From NCBI RefSeq assembly GCF_004341445.1, contig NZ_SLXV01000019.1, positions 1 to 50,226 of the forward strand: a stretch of 50,226 nt of DNA, read 5' to 3'. Below the pieces are notes generated by a model, which was not told the DNA's origin, searched no databases, and worked only from the letters and a program-made list of their open reading frames with translations. Shown one piece after another: positions 11,065-19,093 of this stretch. Position numbers and translations under genes: made by a program. Every line of letters begins with the position of its first letter. Positions within the stretch are counted from its first letter, which is position 1. Source of the stretch: Baia soyae. Lineage in GTDB: Bacteria > Bacillota > Bacilli > Thermoactinomycetales > Thermoactinomycetaceae.

Positions 11065-11490
11065 ATGTTCAAGTCTTTAAAGAGATCCATAGCATCGCTA
11101 CTGGTTTTCATTGCGATTCCGATGATGGCCTTTGCTCATTCCTATACATCTACGTTATCCTCTCATTCCTATACATCTACGTTGACCCTTGATTATCAGG
11201 TGAAGGGGGCTGTGAGAGACTATTCAGGGACTAATCTAACAATACAAACATATGGGAATTCAGAGAAGTGTACGACTGCCAAACGACCAGCAAATGATTA
11301 CTTCTTTGTTGACTTGTATCGATTCAGTGCATGGGGAGTGGATGATTTCATTGGGCGAATTAAACAATCTAGGCATATCGAGAGTAAAAATACTTTTTCA
11401 AATGTAGGACCCGGTAAATACTATTTCTCATTCCAAAAGGCAGACGATTTTTGTACAGTCAGAGCTAATGTAAAATATGATAAGGAGTAG
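11065..11490 (+). CDS. Secreted protein of unknown function
   Basis: About 141 residues. A classical signal peptide (MFKSLKRSIASLLVFIAIP, cleavage likely after AFA) is followed by two nearly identical blocks, HSYTSTLSS and HSYTSTLTL. The mature part is beta-rich with two Cys (EKCTT and DDFCTV) that could form a disulfide, and ends KYDKE. I do not recognise the family. The ATG at 11065 is favoured over a GTG at 11059 because AAGGGG lies 8 nt before it. It is cotranscribed with the VanZ-like gene, whose ribosome site lies in its last codons, so a cell-surface role is possible. Confidence 0.65.
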   Translation: MFKSLKRSIASLLVFIAIPMMAFAHSYTSTLSSHSYTSTLTLDYQVKGAVRDYSGTNLTIQTYGNSEKCTTAKRPANDYFFVDLYRFSAWGVDDFIGRIKQSRHIESKNTFSNVGPGKYYFSFQKADDFCTVRANVKYDKE

Positions 11491-11495
11491 TGTTA

Positions 11496-12059
11496 GTGTT
11501 AATTGATTTAAAGCCACTTTACATTGTCGTCATTGTTTTGACCTATATGGGTTTCATATTCTGGAAGAATAAAAGCTGGATGCAAAGAGCACTTCATCTT
11601 ACTTTTATTGTATACATTACGATGCTATTGAAAGAAATATTTTTTCCAATCAAAATCCTTCCTCCCGAATACGCAACACCGACCGGATTAAATAATTTTG
11701 TTCCACTTGAAAGTATCACGCGTACATTTGGAAGTGAAGTTCCAAATGTCGCACTACTACAAATCGGTGGGAATTTGCTACTGCTATTTCCTTTTGGGTT
11801 TTATGTATCGATTCTATGGAGGAAAGTGAACTCGGCGGGTAAAGCATTCCTAATGGGAATGGGTGTATCCCTGTTCATTGAATGTTTACAACTTACACTA
11901 ACTAACATGATCGGCCAAGACTATAGACGCTTTGACATTGATGATCTATTCTTAAATGTGATTGGTTATATGGTAGGATATTTCATACTCAAACTATCTG
12001 TCCCAGTAGTTAAGACGTTAGTACATGTTGATCATCTAAAAAAAGCAGGTAGCCGGTAG
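11496..12059 (+). CDS. VanZ-family membrane protein
   Basis: About 187 residues with four or five hydrophobic segments. Family landmarks are NFVPLESITRTF, GGNLLLLFPFGFYVSIL, SLFIECLQLT and RRFDIDDLFLNVIGYMVGY, which correspond to the N-LLFPxG, E-xQ and R-F-D-xDDxxxN motifs of VanZ. The original VanZ gives low-level teicoplanin resistance; most chromosomal homologues have no assigned role. The GTG at 11496 is chosen because AAGGAG (11482-11487) sits 8 nt before it. It overlaps the preceding secreted-protein gene almost exactly, so the pair is one transcription unit. Confidence 0.85.
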   Translation: MLIDLKPLYIVVIVLTYMGFIFWKNKSWMQRALHLTFIVYITMLLKEIFFPIKILPPEYATPTGLNNFVPLESITRTFGSEVPNVALLQIGGNLLLLFPFGFYVSILWRKVNSAGKAFLMGMGVSLFIECLQLTLTNMIGQDYRRFDIDDLFLNVIGYMVGYFILKLSVPVVKTLVHVDHLKKAGSR

Positions 12060-12100
12060 TTCGATAAAATGAGTAAGTAAATGCAAAGGTTGTTGAGGCG

Positions 12101-12538
12101 TTATTTACCCTCCACCACCTTTGTAAGGCGATCTGAAATAATTACTTTCCAGCCTTCGTCCATACGCTCACGAATGACAGAGCTTTTTTCATTGGCTTTT
12201 GGTAAGAGGTGATCTGCTTCTTTCCATCCACTATGAATGAGTGTAAATTCGGTTTGCTGGTCATTACATTTTTTTAATAGAAACGTAATCACCCATCCAT
12301 CTATATCCCATGAAAAGGATAGACGGTGTGGTTCATCTACTTCTATTATCTTGCAAGGGGAAGGGCCAAATGGCGAATTTATATGAAACTCACAACCTAT
12401 TTTCAGTTCAAGATTATTTGGCATAAACCAAGAAGCAATGCTCTCTGAATTAGATACGATATCCCATACGGTTTTGAGTGGTGCATGTAGTACAACACTG
12501 TGTTTAATATCTGGTAATGCAGTGGTGTTTGGTTTCAT
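12101..12538 (-). CDS. SRPBCC/AHSA1-domain protein
   Basis: A 145-residue START-like fold protein of the AHSA1 group. The order of features is IKHSVVLHAPLKTVWDIVSN, ASWFMPNNLEL, KIIEVDEPHRLSFSWD and TEFTLIHSGWKEADHL, which together form the helix-grip cavity. Members bind small hydrophobic ligands or act as antidote-like proteins; no ligand can be assigned. It is transcribed alone, convergently with the VanZ gene, with no clear hairpin between the two stop codons. Confidence 0.85.
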   Translation of the reverse strand: MKPNTTALPDIKHSVVLHAPLKTVWDIVSNSESIASWFMPNNLELKIGCEFHINSPFGPSPCKIIEVDEPHRLSFSWDIDGWVITFLLKKCNDQQTEFTLIHSGWKEADHLLPKANEKSSVIRERMDEGWKVIISDRLTKVVEGK

Positions 12539-12952
12539 AGTGTAACTCTCACCTTTCTAGATTAAACTAACTCAGATTTAGATTTGTATTTTATTCCACT
12601 TTTGAATTTCAAGTAAACTCGAGGTGTCTTCCAAATGTTGTACTTTTATTTTATTGCTAAGAATATCTTTCTATGCAAAAGAAGAATACATATTTCTGTA
12701 AAAAAATAGTTCCACCGTATCTGATAGAATAAAATAAAGACATAATTTTTTAAATTTGAGTGAGGTGTATTGAATGAATTGAAAAAATAAAAGATAAATA
12801 TTTTTTTTAAGGACTTGAAACAGTTTTCAATTTTGAACATAATAAGGAAGATTGACCTTTTTCCTGGGATTTTTATAAAAAACAATGAAAAAAGGTTAAT
12901 AGTTCTCCCTTTATGAGAGCGCAAATACAACATGAATTTCGGAGGAGATATT
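12539..12952. promoter_or_regulatory. AT-rich intergenic region upstream of the LysM gene
   Basis: About 410 bases with no convincing gene. It is strongly AT-rich and contains the divergent promoters of the SRPBCC and LysM genes. I see the ribosome site GGAGGAG at 12941-12947 but no clear operator or stable hairpin. Confidence 0.4.
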
Positions 12953-13687
12953 TTGAGAAAGAAACTAGCACTTACTGCACTTACACTAACACTATCTCTA
13001 GGTCTAACTGTCCCATCGTACGCGACGGATACTAATCCACCGCCACCACCACCAGCAGGCGGAGAAGTTACACCACCACCGCCACCACCAGAGCCAACGA
13101 AGCCGCCAGAGCCAACGAAGCCGCCAGAGCCGACGAAGCCACCAGAGCCAACGAAGCCGCCAGAGCCGACGAAGCCACCAGAGCCAACGAAGCCACCTGA
13201 GCCAACGAAGCCACCTGAGCCGACAAAGCCAGAGTCAACAAAGCCTGAGCCAACGAAGCCAGAGGCGACGAAGCCAGAACCAACAAAACCTGGTAAATCT
13301 ACTGGATCTTCACAAGTAGCTGCTCCGGTTTATGCTTCCAAACAAGGGCCTGTAACTGCTCCTGAGGCATCAACAGTTGATAGAGTAACTGTTGCAACGG
13401 CAGATACTAATAATGCCAATGAATCTGCTACAGTTGCACAAGCAACAACGAAAGAAGAAACAACTACTGAAGCGACTACTACAGAATCAGTAAAAACTTA
13501 CACAGTGGTAAAAGGCGATTGCTTATGGGATATCGCGAAAAAACATCTTGGTGATGGAAACAAATGGACAGAGATTTGGGAATTAAATAAAGATATGTTA
13601 GTAAAACGCGACTCACGCAATTCAAAAGATGCTGGTCATTGGATTTATCCAGGACAAGAATTGAAAATGCCAGAGTTGAAAAAGTAA
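12953..13687 (+). CDS. Secreted LysM protein with a proline-rich repeat stalk
   Basis: About 244 residues. The TTG at 12953 is chosen because GGAGGAG lies 5-7 nt upstream and it gives a clean signal peptide (MRKKLALTALTLTLSLGLTV, ending at SYA); the earlier in-frame ATG at 12932 would spoil this. The mature protein begins with a proline run, then seven EPTKPP and five pentapeptide (E-x-T-K-P) repeats, then a Thr/Ala-rich linker. The C-terminal LysM domain (about 190-244) reads TYTVVKGDCLWDIAKKHLG and IYPGQELKMPE. It should bind peptidoglycan, with the rigid stalk spanning the wall. No catalytic domain is present. It has its own terminator. Confidence 0.88.
   Translation: MRKKLALTALTLTLSLGLTVPSYATDTNPPPPPPAGGEVTPPPPPPEPTKPPEPTKPPEPTKPPEPTKPPEPTKPPEPTKPPEPTKPPEPTKPESTKPEPTKPEATKPEPTKPGKSTGSSQVAAPVYASKQGPVTAPEASTVDRVTVATADTNNANESATVAQATTKEETTTEATTTESVKTYTVVKGDCLWDIAKKHLGDGNKWTEIWELNKDMLVKRDSRNSKDAGHWIYPGQELKMPELKK
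13091..13291 (+). repeat. In-frame tandem repeat encoding EPTKPP / ExTKP
   Basis: Seven 18-bp units are followed by five 15-bp units, differing mainly at third codon positions (gcc-gcc versus gcc-acc). The unit change is a clean loss of one proline codon per repeat. Copy number is likely to vary between strains. Confidence 0.9.
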
Positions 13688-13696
13688 TGTGCAGTG

Positions 13697-13728
13697 AAAG
13701 GGGATGAGTTTTTTCATTCCCTTTTTTT
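13697..13728 (+). terminator. Rho-independent terminator of the LysM gene
   Basis: AAAGGGGATGA (13697-13707) pairs with TCATTCCCTTT (13714-13724), followed by a T run. Confidence 0.8.
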
Positions 13729-13758
13729 CTTTAAGTCTAGTATGAGGAGGATCGGATT

Positions 13759-14661
13759 TTGATTAGAAAAAAAGGTGATCATCCAAGGGAATACAAAGTG
13801 ATAAAAGGTATGAGATCGAAGAAGATTTTAATCTGGGGATTACTGACTATCAATGTAGTGGCTCTTCCACTTGGTTTTTTTTATTTAAAAAATAGCACGG
13901 CTGCCGCTAGAGGTATTGAGCAGGAGGCTCCTGTTATGAGCCAGACTGCAAGATCCTTTGTTGAAGATTTTGTCTCTACGTATTTTAGCCTGCATCAGGG
14001 ATTTGAAGATGTCCGGGCCGATAGCTTAAAGCCCTTTTTGATGAAGGGGTTGGACAAACAAGCTGGTTTAGAATCTATAGAAGCGAACCTTTCGACAGGG
14101 AAGGTCCGAGTGTGGGAAATAGAGAAGAAAAGTCCTAACAAAGCCATTATGACGGTACAAGCAGAGGTTTACATACGGGATAAAAGTGATAAAGTTCTTT
14201 CGATGGACAAGCGCTTTCTCGCAGTTCCTATTGAGAGTATAGGGAATGGCCAGTTTGTCGTATCAGACATCCCTTACTATGTTAGCCAGCCAAGCACTCC
14301 AGATGTGACAAAAAAGGAAGAGTCTCTATCCAATAAGGCAGATAGTTCTACCAAACAGGAGTTGGAAACGTATCTAAAAACGTTCTTCCAAGATTATGTT
14401 TCCGGTAATCCAGATAAACTTTCTAGCTATACAAAGTCCAATTCCAAACGTATCCAAGGAATGACTGGAGTATTGGAATTTGTTAAAATTAAAGAGTTGG
14501 AAGTATACAAAGAGAAACAAATGGTGGTAAAGGCGAAAGTTCAATTTAAAGAAAAGGATAAGGGAACCATAAAGACCAATGGAGTTTATACGTATCCATA
14601 TACAATTCAATTGGAGAAGGATGGAGAACGTTGGATGATTGTGGGTATGGAAACTAAGTAG
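13759..14661 (+). CDS. Conjugation protein, TcpC/ConB-like (VirB8-type)
   Basis: A 300-residue bitopic membrane protein. A basic cytoplasmic start is followed by one membrane span (about residues 24-42, ILIWGLLTINVVALPLGFF) and two tandem NTF2-like domains (about 60-175 and 195-300). Each begins with a helix (ARSFVEDFVSTYFSL; LETYLKTFFQDYVSG) and continues into a beta-sheet. This layout is that of TcpC of pCW3 and ConB of ICEBs1, assembly factors of Gram-positive conjugation machines. The TTG start at 13759 follows GAGGAGG. It is the first gene of a short run that ends in a truncated VirB4-like gene, so this looks like the remains of an integrative element. Confidence 0.75.
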   Translation: MIRKKGDHPREYKVIKGMRSKKILIWGLLTINVVALPLGFFYLKNSTAAARGIEQEAPVMSQTARSFVEDFVSTYFSLHQGFEDVRADSLKPFLMKGLDKQAGLESIEANLSTGKVRVWEIEKKSPNKAIMTVQAEVYIRDKSDKVLSMDKRFLAVPIESIGNGQFVVSDIPYYVSQPSTPDVTKKEESLSNKADSSTKQELETYLKTFFQDYVSGNPDKLSSYTKSNSKRIQGMTGVLEFVKIKELEVYKEKQMVVKAKVQFKEKDKGTIKTNGVYTYPYTIQLEKDGERWMIVGMETK

Positions 14662-14678
14662 TTTATGAGGTAGATAGT

Positions 14679-14846
14679 ATGAAAAAGGTATCTGTAAGTA
14701 ATGGGATTACGAAAGTGGAAAATGGAAAGTTAGCCAATCGACCCCATGAGTCGACTTCTTCTCGAACTGTCGTCCAGTTCGGAACCGTTGTTACGTGTCG
14801 TGATTCTCCAAGAAAGGAGAGAGACCATGAGACCCGTTCGAATTGA
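14679..14846 (+). CDS. Small ORF between the VirB8-like and VirB4-like genes
   Basis: A 55-codon ORF (MKKVSVSNGITKVENGKL at the start, basic at the end) beginning after GAGGTAG. It overlaps the VirB4-like start by 20 bases. It has no membrane segment, so it does not resemble ConC or ConD. Its position matches where small conjugation genes lie in ICEBs1-type operons. It may be a decayed gene or a leader; the coding call is tentative. Confidence 0.35.
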   Translation: MKKVSVSNGITKVENGKLANRPHESTSSRTVVQFGTVVTCRDSPRKERDHETRSN

Positions 14847-15960
14847 ATTTCCCACCCGTCACATTGAAGGAAATCTCTCGTTTGGTCAAGATGGCTCTGT
14901 GTGGGCGTATTATGAAATCAAGCGTTCGGAGTATGAAAGCAAACAGATGCATGCTCGATTTCAAGATGCTCACCTCTCTGAAGAATATCACTACATTCAA
15001 GTGCCTTGTTATTCAAATAAGCAAACAAATAGCGAACTCAAATGGTTTTCATTTGAAGAAGAAATCAGCACTCATTCTGATCAACCTCCCCAACTGATCA
15101 GTGAGGTTATCAATTCTTATACTGAGATCAGGGTTTTTATTGGATTTCGATTACGAAAGCCGAAGCAAAGAGAATTCAAGAACTATTTCCGTCGTCGATG
15201 GAAACACAAGATTCGAGATTTTATCCGTTATCTCTACTCTATCACTGGGATTGCTGATGGAGAGATTTTAGAAGAAGAGCTATTTGAATATACAGGGCAA
15301 GAAGAGCTGTTATTCCAATCATTACGAGGATTTATGAGTATACATAGACTAAGTACTCAGGATCTTAAATGGTATATTTGTCAACATGTCTATCAGGATC
15401 ACAAACTTCCTCCACCGAATGAACTAGGAAATCTAGTGACTGAGTCAGAGATAAGTACTCTTACTCTAGATGATAGTGAAATTGAGATCCATCCGCACCA
15501 TTTAAAGACTCGTCATTTGGAAGAGGCGACTGGTGAAGTGAGAGAAGTCTATACATCCTACCTTTATGCAATCTATTTTCCCGATGACTTACAATTTCCT
15601 GGAAAATCCGAATGGGCGTATCTCACGAATATCTTTGATTTTCCTGTATCCATATCGGCAAGGAAGGAAATGGATAACCTGGAGAATGTGCATTTTATGA
15701 CTGTTGTATTTGGAGTATCTGCTAAAGATGAGGAGACCCTTGCTGAGCGAGTTAGTAAAATCGTCTTAGAGTATCGTCAATATGAGATCGAAGTACAACT
15801 TTGTTCAGATAATCAGTTTGTTGGATATAGTGACTTCCTGCCATGTGGGGAGCAGTATGAAAGATCCGTTTCGTTTACGAGTAGAATGAAAACGGCTCCT
15901 ATACAAATTGAGACTCCTAAACCAAAACAAATTGAGAGTCCATCTGATTTTCTTTGGTAA
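14827..15960 (+). pseudogene. VirB4/ConE-like conjugation protein, N-terminal half only
   Basis: A 377-residue protein matching, by recalled family pattern, the N-terminal domain of Gram-positive VirB4 ATPases: IEGNLSFGQDGSVWAYYEIK, LRKPKQREFKN, LSTQDLKWYICQHVYQ and FPGKSEWAYLTNIFDFPV. These proteins are usually about 800 residues and carry Walker A and B motifs in the C-terminal half. Here the reading frame ends at SPSDFLW just before the ATPase domain, and no Walker motif follows downstream. The ATG at 14827 has AAAGGAG upstream. It is either a genuinely shortened paralogue or, more likely, the truncated end of a decayed conjugative element cut off before the paa operon. Confidence 0.6.
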
Positions 15961-16030
15961 TGCACAGAGATACTATATGTATGCATCAAAGGGAAAAAGA
16001 GGAATGTTACTTTAGACCTAGTTGAAAATA

Positions 16031-16060
16031 TTGACAATAAATAGAATGTTCGTCTATGCT
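16031..16060 (+). promoter_or_regulatory. Putative sigma-A promoter before the paa operon
   Basis: TTGACA at 16031-16036 is a perfect -35 box. TATGCT at 16055-16060 is an acceptable -10 at 18-bp spacing. Transcription would start inside the following hairpin, about 95 bases before the paaA start. Confidence 0.5.
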
Positions 16061-16092
16061 AAAAGCAGGGTCCCATTTAATCCCTGCTTTTT
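16061..16092 (+). terminator. Terminator of the conjugation remnant, abutting the paa promoter
   Basis: AAAAGCAGGG (16061-16070) pairs with CCCTGCTTTT (16082-16091), followed by T-rich sequence. It would stop read-through from the truncated VirB4-like gene while leaving the overlapping paa promoter active, since a transcript starting near 16067 lacks half of the left arm. Confidence 0.65.
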
Positions 16093-16160
16093 TATTGTGC
16101 GTATATAGTGTGGATTGCATAAGTTGTAGGTTTCTCTTATGGATCAAGGGAGGCGTCATT

Positions 16161-17084
16161 GTGGATTCACAACGGTTGGAAGAAGAATTTGTGAAACGGG
16201 TGCAAAGTGGAGCCAAGATCGAGGCGAGTGATTGGATGCCGGATGGCTACCGCCACTTGTTGATTAAATTGATTCATATGCATGCAGTAAGTGAGATTAT
16301 GGGTGTTTATCCTGAAAAGGAATGGGTGCCAAAAGCACCGAATCTACGGCGGAAGCTCGCTTTGATGGCAAAGGTTCAAGATGAGATGGGCCATGGGCAA
16401 TTATTGCTACGTATCGTAGAGGACTTGGCCGCGCCGTATGGAAAAGGGCGCGAAGAGTTATTAGATGATTTAGTAGAAGGCAAGGTGAAATTTCACAATG
16501 TTTTTCATATGGAAGCGAGAACATGGGCGGATGCGGGTTTAATTGGTTGGCTGATTGATGGAGCCGCCATTATTAATCAGGCATCGCTGTTGTCTACCTC
16601 GTATGCACCGTATGCTCGTATCCTGAAGCGAATCTGTGCAGAAGAGAGTTTTCATATGCAGCATGGTGAAAACGTAATCTTAAGTATAGCAATGGGAACC
16701 GATGAGCAACGCAAAATGTTGCAAGATTCCCTCGATTATTGGTGGTACTCTCTCCTCTTTTTCTTCGGACCTCTAGAAATAACCCCAGCTGCTCAGAAAA
16801 TGTTACATTACCGCATTCGAACCAAAACCAACGAAGAACTGCGGCAAAAATTTCTAGCAAAATATGTTCCTCGGATCTGGTCGCTCGGCCTTACGATCCC
16901 TGACCCCACATTACACTATGATTCCAAGTTAGAACGTTGGCACTATGCCGAACCAGAATGGGAAGTATTCCAGAAAATCGTCTCAGAAAATAAGGGGCCG
17001 AAATCGCAAGAGAGAATTGCCTTACGACGCATTGCCCAGGATCAGCATAAATGGGTGCGTCTTGCCATGACAACGGGAATATGA
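16161..17084 (+). CDS. paaA: 1,2-phenylacetyl-CoA epoxidase, catalytic subunit PaaA
   Basis: The 307-residue oxygenase subunit of the ring 1,2-phenylacetyl-CoA epoxidase, which adds one oxygen to the aromatic ring of phenylacetyl-CoA. The ferritin-like di-iron helices show two ExxH motifs, in KVQDEMGHGQLL (about residue 75) and CAEESFHMQHGE (about 160). WMPDGYRHLLIKLIHMHAVS, NVFHMEARTWADAGLIGWL and the C-terminal RIAQDQHKWVRLAM are also typical of PaaA. The GTG at 16161 is chosen because AGGGAGG lies 7 nt before it; the longer upstream frame has no ribosome site. It is the first gene of a ten-gene operon with paaB-paaC-paaD following closely. Confidence 0.95.
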   Translation: MDSQRLEEEFVKRVQSGAKIEASDWMPDGYRHLLIKLIHMHAVSEIMGVYPEKEWVPKAPNLRRKLALMAKVQDEMGHGQLLLRIVEDLAAPYGKGREELLDDLVEGKVKFHNVFHMEARTWADAGLIGWLIDGAAIINQASLLSTSYAPYARILKRICAEESFHMQHGENVILSIAMGTDEQRKMLQDSLDYWWYSLLFFFGPLEITPAAQKMLHYRIRTKTNEELRQKFLAKYVPRIWSLGLTIPDPTLHYDSKLERWHYAEPEWEVFQKIVSENKGPKSQERIALRRIAQDQHKWVRLAMTTGI

Positions 17085-17117
17085 CGTTGTTTCATGGGAA
17101 AGGGGAGTTTTAGTGCG

Positions 17118-17501
17118 ATGGAAAAGCAAACGGAACCTTCTGGTGTCTATGAAGTATTTGTGCAAAGAGATCATCTAGATCCCATGATGCATGTGGGTAG
17201 TTTACTAGCTCCTACAAATGAATTAGCGCTTCAATTAGCAAGGGAGAATTTTACCCGTCGGGAACAGATTCTTCAGATTTGGGTGGTACCACGGACACAC
17301 ATCTACTCAGCGGAAGAAGACGATTTCCATGCAAGAGAGATGGATCGATCTTATCGCGAAGTTTCAGGTTATACAGAAAACGGCCGTTTGTGGAGAATGT
17401 TTAAGGAAAAAGAGATCACATTGGAGGAGATTGTTCGATACGTCGAACAGAAAAAGCAGTCTAAACATGACCTCCATAGGGAGGAAAGCCATGAGTCATG
17501 A
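17118..17501 (+). CDS. paaB: 1,2-phenylacetyl-CoA epoxidase subunit PaaB
   Basis: About 127 residues. PaaB is a small structural subunit that bridges PaaA-PaaC heterodimers. The family core is present: YEVFVQRDHLDPMMHVGSL, APTNELALQLARENFTRR, IWVVPRTHIY and REVSGYTENGRLWRMFKEK. The ATG at 17118 follows AAAGGGGAG at somewhat long spacing; an upstream ATG at 17094 has none. Its last 11 bases overlap the start of paaC. Confidence 0.92.
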   Translation: MEKQTEPSGVYEVFVQRDHLDPMMHVGSLLAPTNELALQLARENFTRREQILQIWVVPRTHIYSAEEDDFHAREMDRSYREVSGYTENGRLWRMFKEKEITLEEIVRYVEQKKQSKHDLHREESHES

Positions 17502-18297
17502 GATGAACTCCCTAGCACCTGAGCTATTAACAGGGCAACAGCGCATGATCTTGGTAGATTGGTTAACCCAGTTAGCGGATGATGAGTTTATAATCGGGCA
17601 TCGAGATTCAGAGTGGTTGGGATTGTGCCCTACGGTGGAAGAGGATGTGGCATTTAGCTCGATTGCGCAGGATGAAGTGGGGCATGCGGTATTTTACTAT
17701 GAATTGATTCAGGAGTTAGAAGGCGTGAGCGCTGATGATCTAGCCTTTCAACGCCTGGCACACGAGCGAAAGAATTCGCTTCTAGTGGAGCGGGAAAATG
17801 GCGATTGGGCTTATACGATTGTGCGCCATTATCTGTATGATTTGTGGGATCAAATTAGGCTCGATGCTATGGTGGAATCGCGTTATGTCCCATTAGCGCA
17901 TGGGGCAAAAAAGATGAAGCGAGAAGAGTATTACCACCTCATTCACTTTCAACATTGGTTTGCCCGGTTAACGAAGTGCGGGGGAGAAGCGCGAGAGCGG
18001 ATGAAGAACGCAATGGAGCTCGTGGAGCAAGATCTTGATGATTTATTGGATATGGGTTTATACGAAACTGATCTCTTTTCATGGGGGATTTTGACCAAGT
18101 CATCTGAGGAGATGAGAAGCGAGTTTTATAGTCGATACGAAGAGCTTTGGAGAGATATGTCTGATTTATCAGAGAGAAAGCTAATTTTTTCTAAGCAAAT
18201 ATCTAAGGGGCGAATGGGACAACATTCTCCGGCGTTAGCCTCTGTGTTAGAGAATATGACAGAGGTGATCCGATTTGACCCAAACGCACAATGGTAA
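17491..18297 (+). CDS. paaC: 1,2-phenylacetyl-CoA epoxidase subunit PaaC
   Basis: 268 residues. The ferritin-like partner of PaaA that stabilises the epoxidase. Ferritin-like helices contain ADDEFIIGHRDSEWLG, SIAQDEVGHAVFYYEL and KREEYYHLIHFQHW. The middle segment DWAYTIVRHYLYDLWDQIRL is characteristic. The strong AGGGAGG before ATG 17491 fixes the start; the long upstream extension of the frame lies inside paaB and is not used. It overlaps paaB by 11 bases and paaD by 23. Confidence 0.94.
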   Translation: MSHEMNSLAPELLTGQQRMILVDWLTQLADDEFIIGHRDSEWLGLCPTVEEDVAFSSIAQDEVGHAVFYYELIQELEGVSADDLAFQRLAHERKNSLLVERENGDWAYTIVRHYLYDLWDQIRLDAMVESRYVPLAHGAKKMKREEYYHLIHFQHWFARLTKCGGEARERMKNAMELVEQDLDDLLDMGLYETDLFSWGILTKSSEEMRSEFYSRYEELWRDMSDLSERKLIFSKQISKGRMGQHSPALASVLENMTEVIRFDPNAQW

Positions 18298-18757
18298 GCA
18301 AAAAAAGGAGCGATTTCATCAAATCTTGGATGAAGTGAAAGATCCGGAAATTCCCGTCATAAGCATAGTAGAGATGGGGATGGTCCATCAGATTACGGTT
18401 GAAGATCGAACGATTTGGGTGGAGGTCATGCCTACCTTTCTTGGATGCCCTGCTCTAGAGATGATCAGGAGTTCGATTCGAGAAAGGCTTTTGCAAGAAC
18501 CGGATATGGATGAGGTGTTTGTAGAGTTTATACGAGATCCGTTATGGAGCAGTGAGCGGATTTCGCCGATTGGGAAAGAAAAGTTAGCTGGTTTCGGTCT
18601 GGCGACTCCTGCTATGGATGGTTTGGATCAGGTGGAGTGTCCTTATTGCCAATCAAGTGGAACGAGTTTGGTTAATTTGTTTGGTTCTACTGCATGCCGT
18701 TCGATTTACTATTGTCGCTCTTGCAAAGAGCCCTTTGAAGCAATGAAGCCTATTTAA
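18275..18757 (+). CDS. paaD: Phenylacetate pathway protein PaaD, DUF59 and zinc-ribbon type
   Basis: 160 residues. Residues 10-100 form a DUF59/MIP18-like domain (VKDPEIPVISIVEMGMV, PTFLGCPALEMI) associated with iron-sulfur or di-iron maturation. The C-terminus has four Cys in two pairs (CPYCQ and CRSCK), a zinc-ribbon-like end typical of PaaD. It is needed for epoxidase activity in other organisms, probably for assembly of the metal centre. The start is a TTG with GAGGTGA 6 nt upstream, inside the end of paaC. The usual next gene, the reductase paaE, is absent here. Confidence 0.92.
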   Translation: MTQTHNGKQKKERFHQILDEVKDPEIPVISIVEMGMVHQITVEDRTIWVEVMPTFLGCPALEMIRSSIRERLLQEPDMDEVFVEFIRDPLWSSERISPIGKEKLAGFGLATPAMDGLDQVECPYCQSSGTSLVNLFGSTACRSIYYCRSCKEPFEAMKPI

Positions 18758-18780
18758 TAATGAGAGAAAGAGGAGATAAC

Positions 18781-19092
18781 ATGGTAAAACTAACCGCTTT
18801 ATACCGTCAACCGGAAGAGGTCCAAGAGTTTGAGACGAGATACTTTGAGGGGCATTTACCGCTGGCAAGAAAAATGCCGGCTTTATTAAAAATGGAAGTG
18901 ACTCGGTTTACCGAGACTCCTATGGGTGACCACCCTCCCTATTATTTGCAAGCCGATCTATATTTTGCATCGAAAGAAGCTCTCGATGCGGCGATGAAGT
19001 CTCCAGAGGGAAGGGCGGCGGCGAAGGACGTGATGAGCTTTGCTGGGAATCTTGTAACGATGATTGTAGGAGATGTGAAAGGGGACGCTTAA
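18781..19092 (+). CDS. EthD-family protein
   Basis: 103 residues of the dimeric alpha/beta-barrel EthD fold: MVKLTALYRQPEEVQEFETRYFEGHLPLARKMP is the usual opening, followed by LQADLYFASKEALDAAMKSPEGR. EthD-like proteins are found inside Gram-positive paa operons, but the reaction is not established. It could be a small monooxygenase or lactonase-type accessory. AGAGGAGATAAC precedes the ATG at 18781. It lies 23 bases after paaD and is followed at once by the dehydrogenase gene. Confidence 0.85.
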   Translation: MVKLTALYRQPEEVQEFETRYFEGHLPLARKMPALLKMEVTRFTETPMGDHPPYYLQADLYFASKEALDAAMKSPEGRAAAKDVMSFAGNLVTMIVGDVKGDA

Positions 19093-19093
19093 T

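Noticed and set aside
13068-13286. A minus-strand ORF of Ala/Leu/Ser repeats
   Set aside because: It is the antisense reading of the EPTKPP repeat, with no ribosome site and a composition set only by the repeat.
13091-13291. CRISPR-like array suggested by short regular repeats
   Set aside because: The repeats are contiguous, without spacers, in frame and encode a proline-rich stalk.
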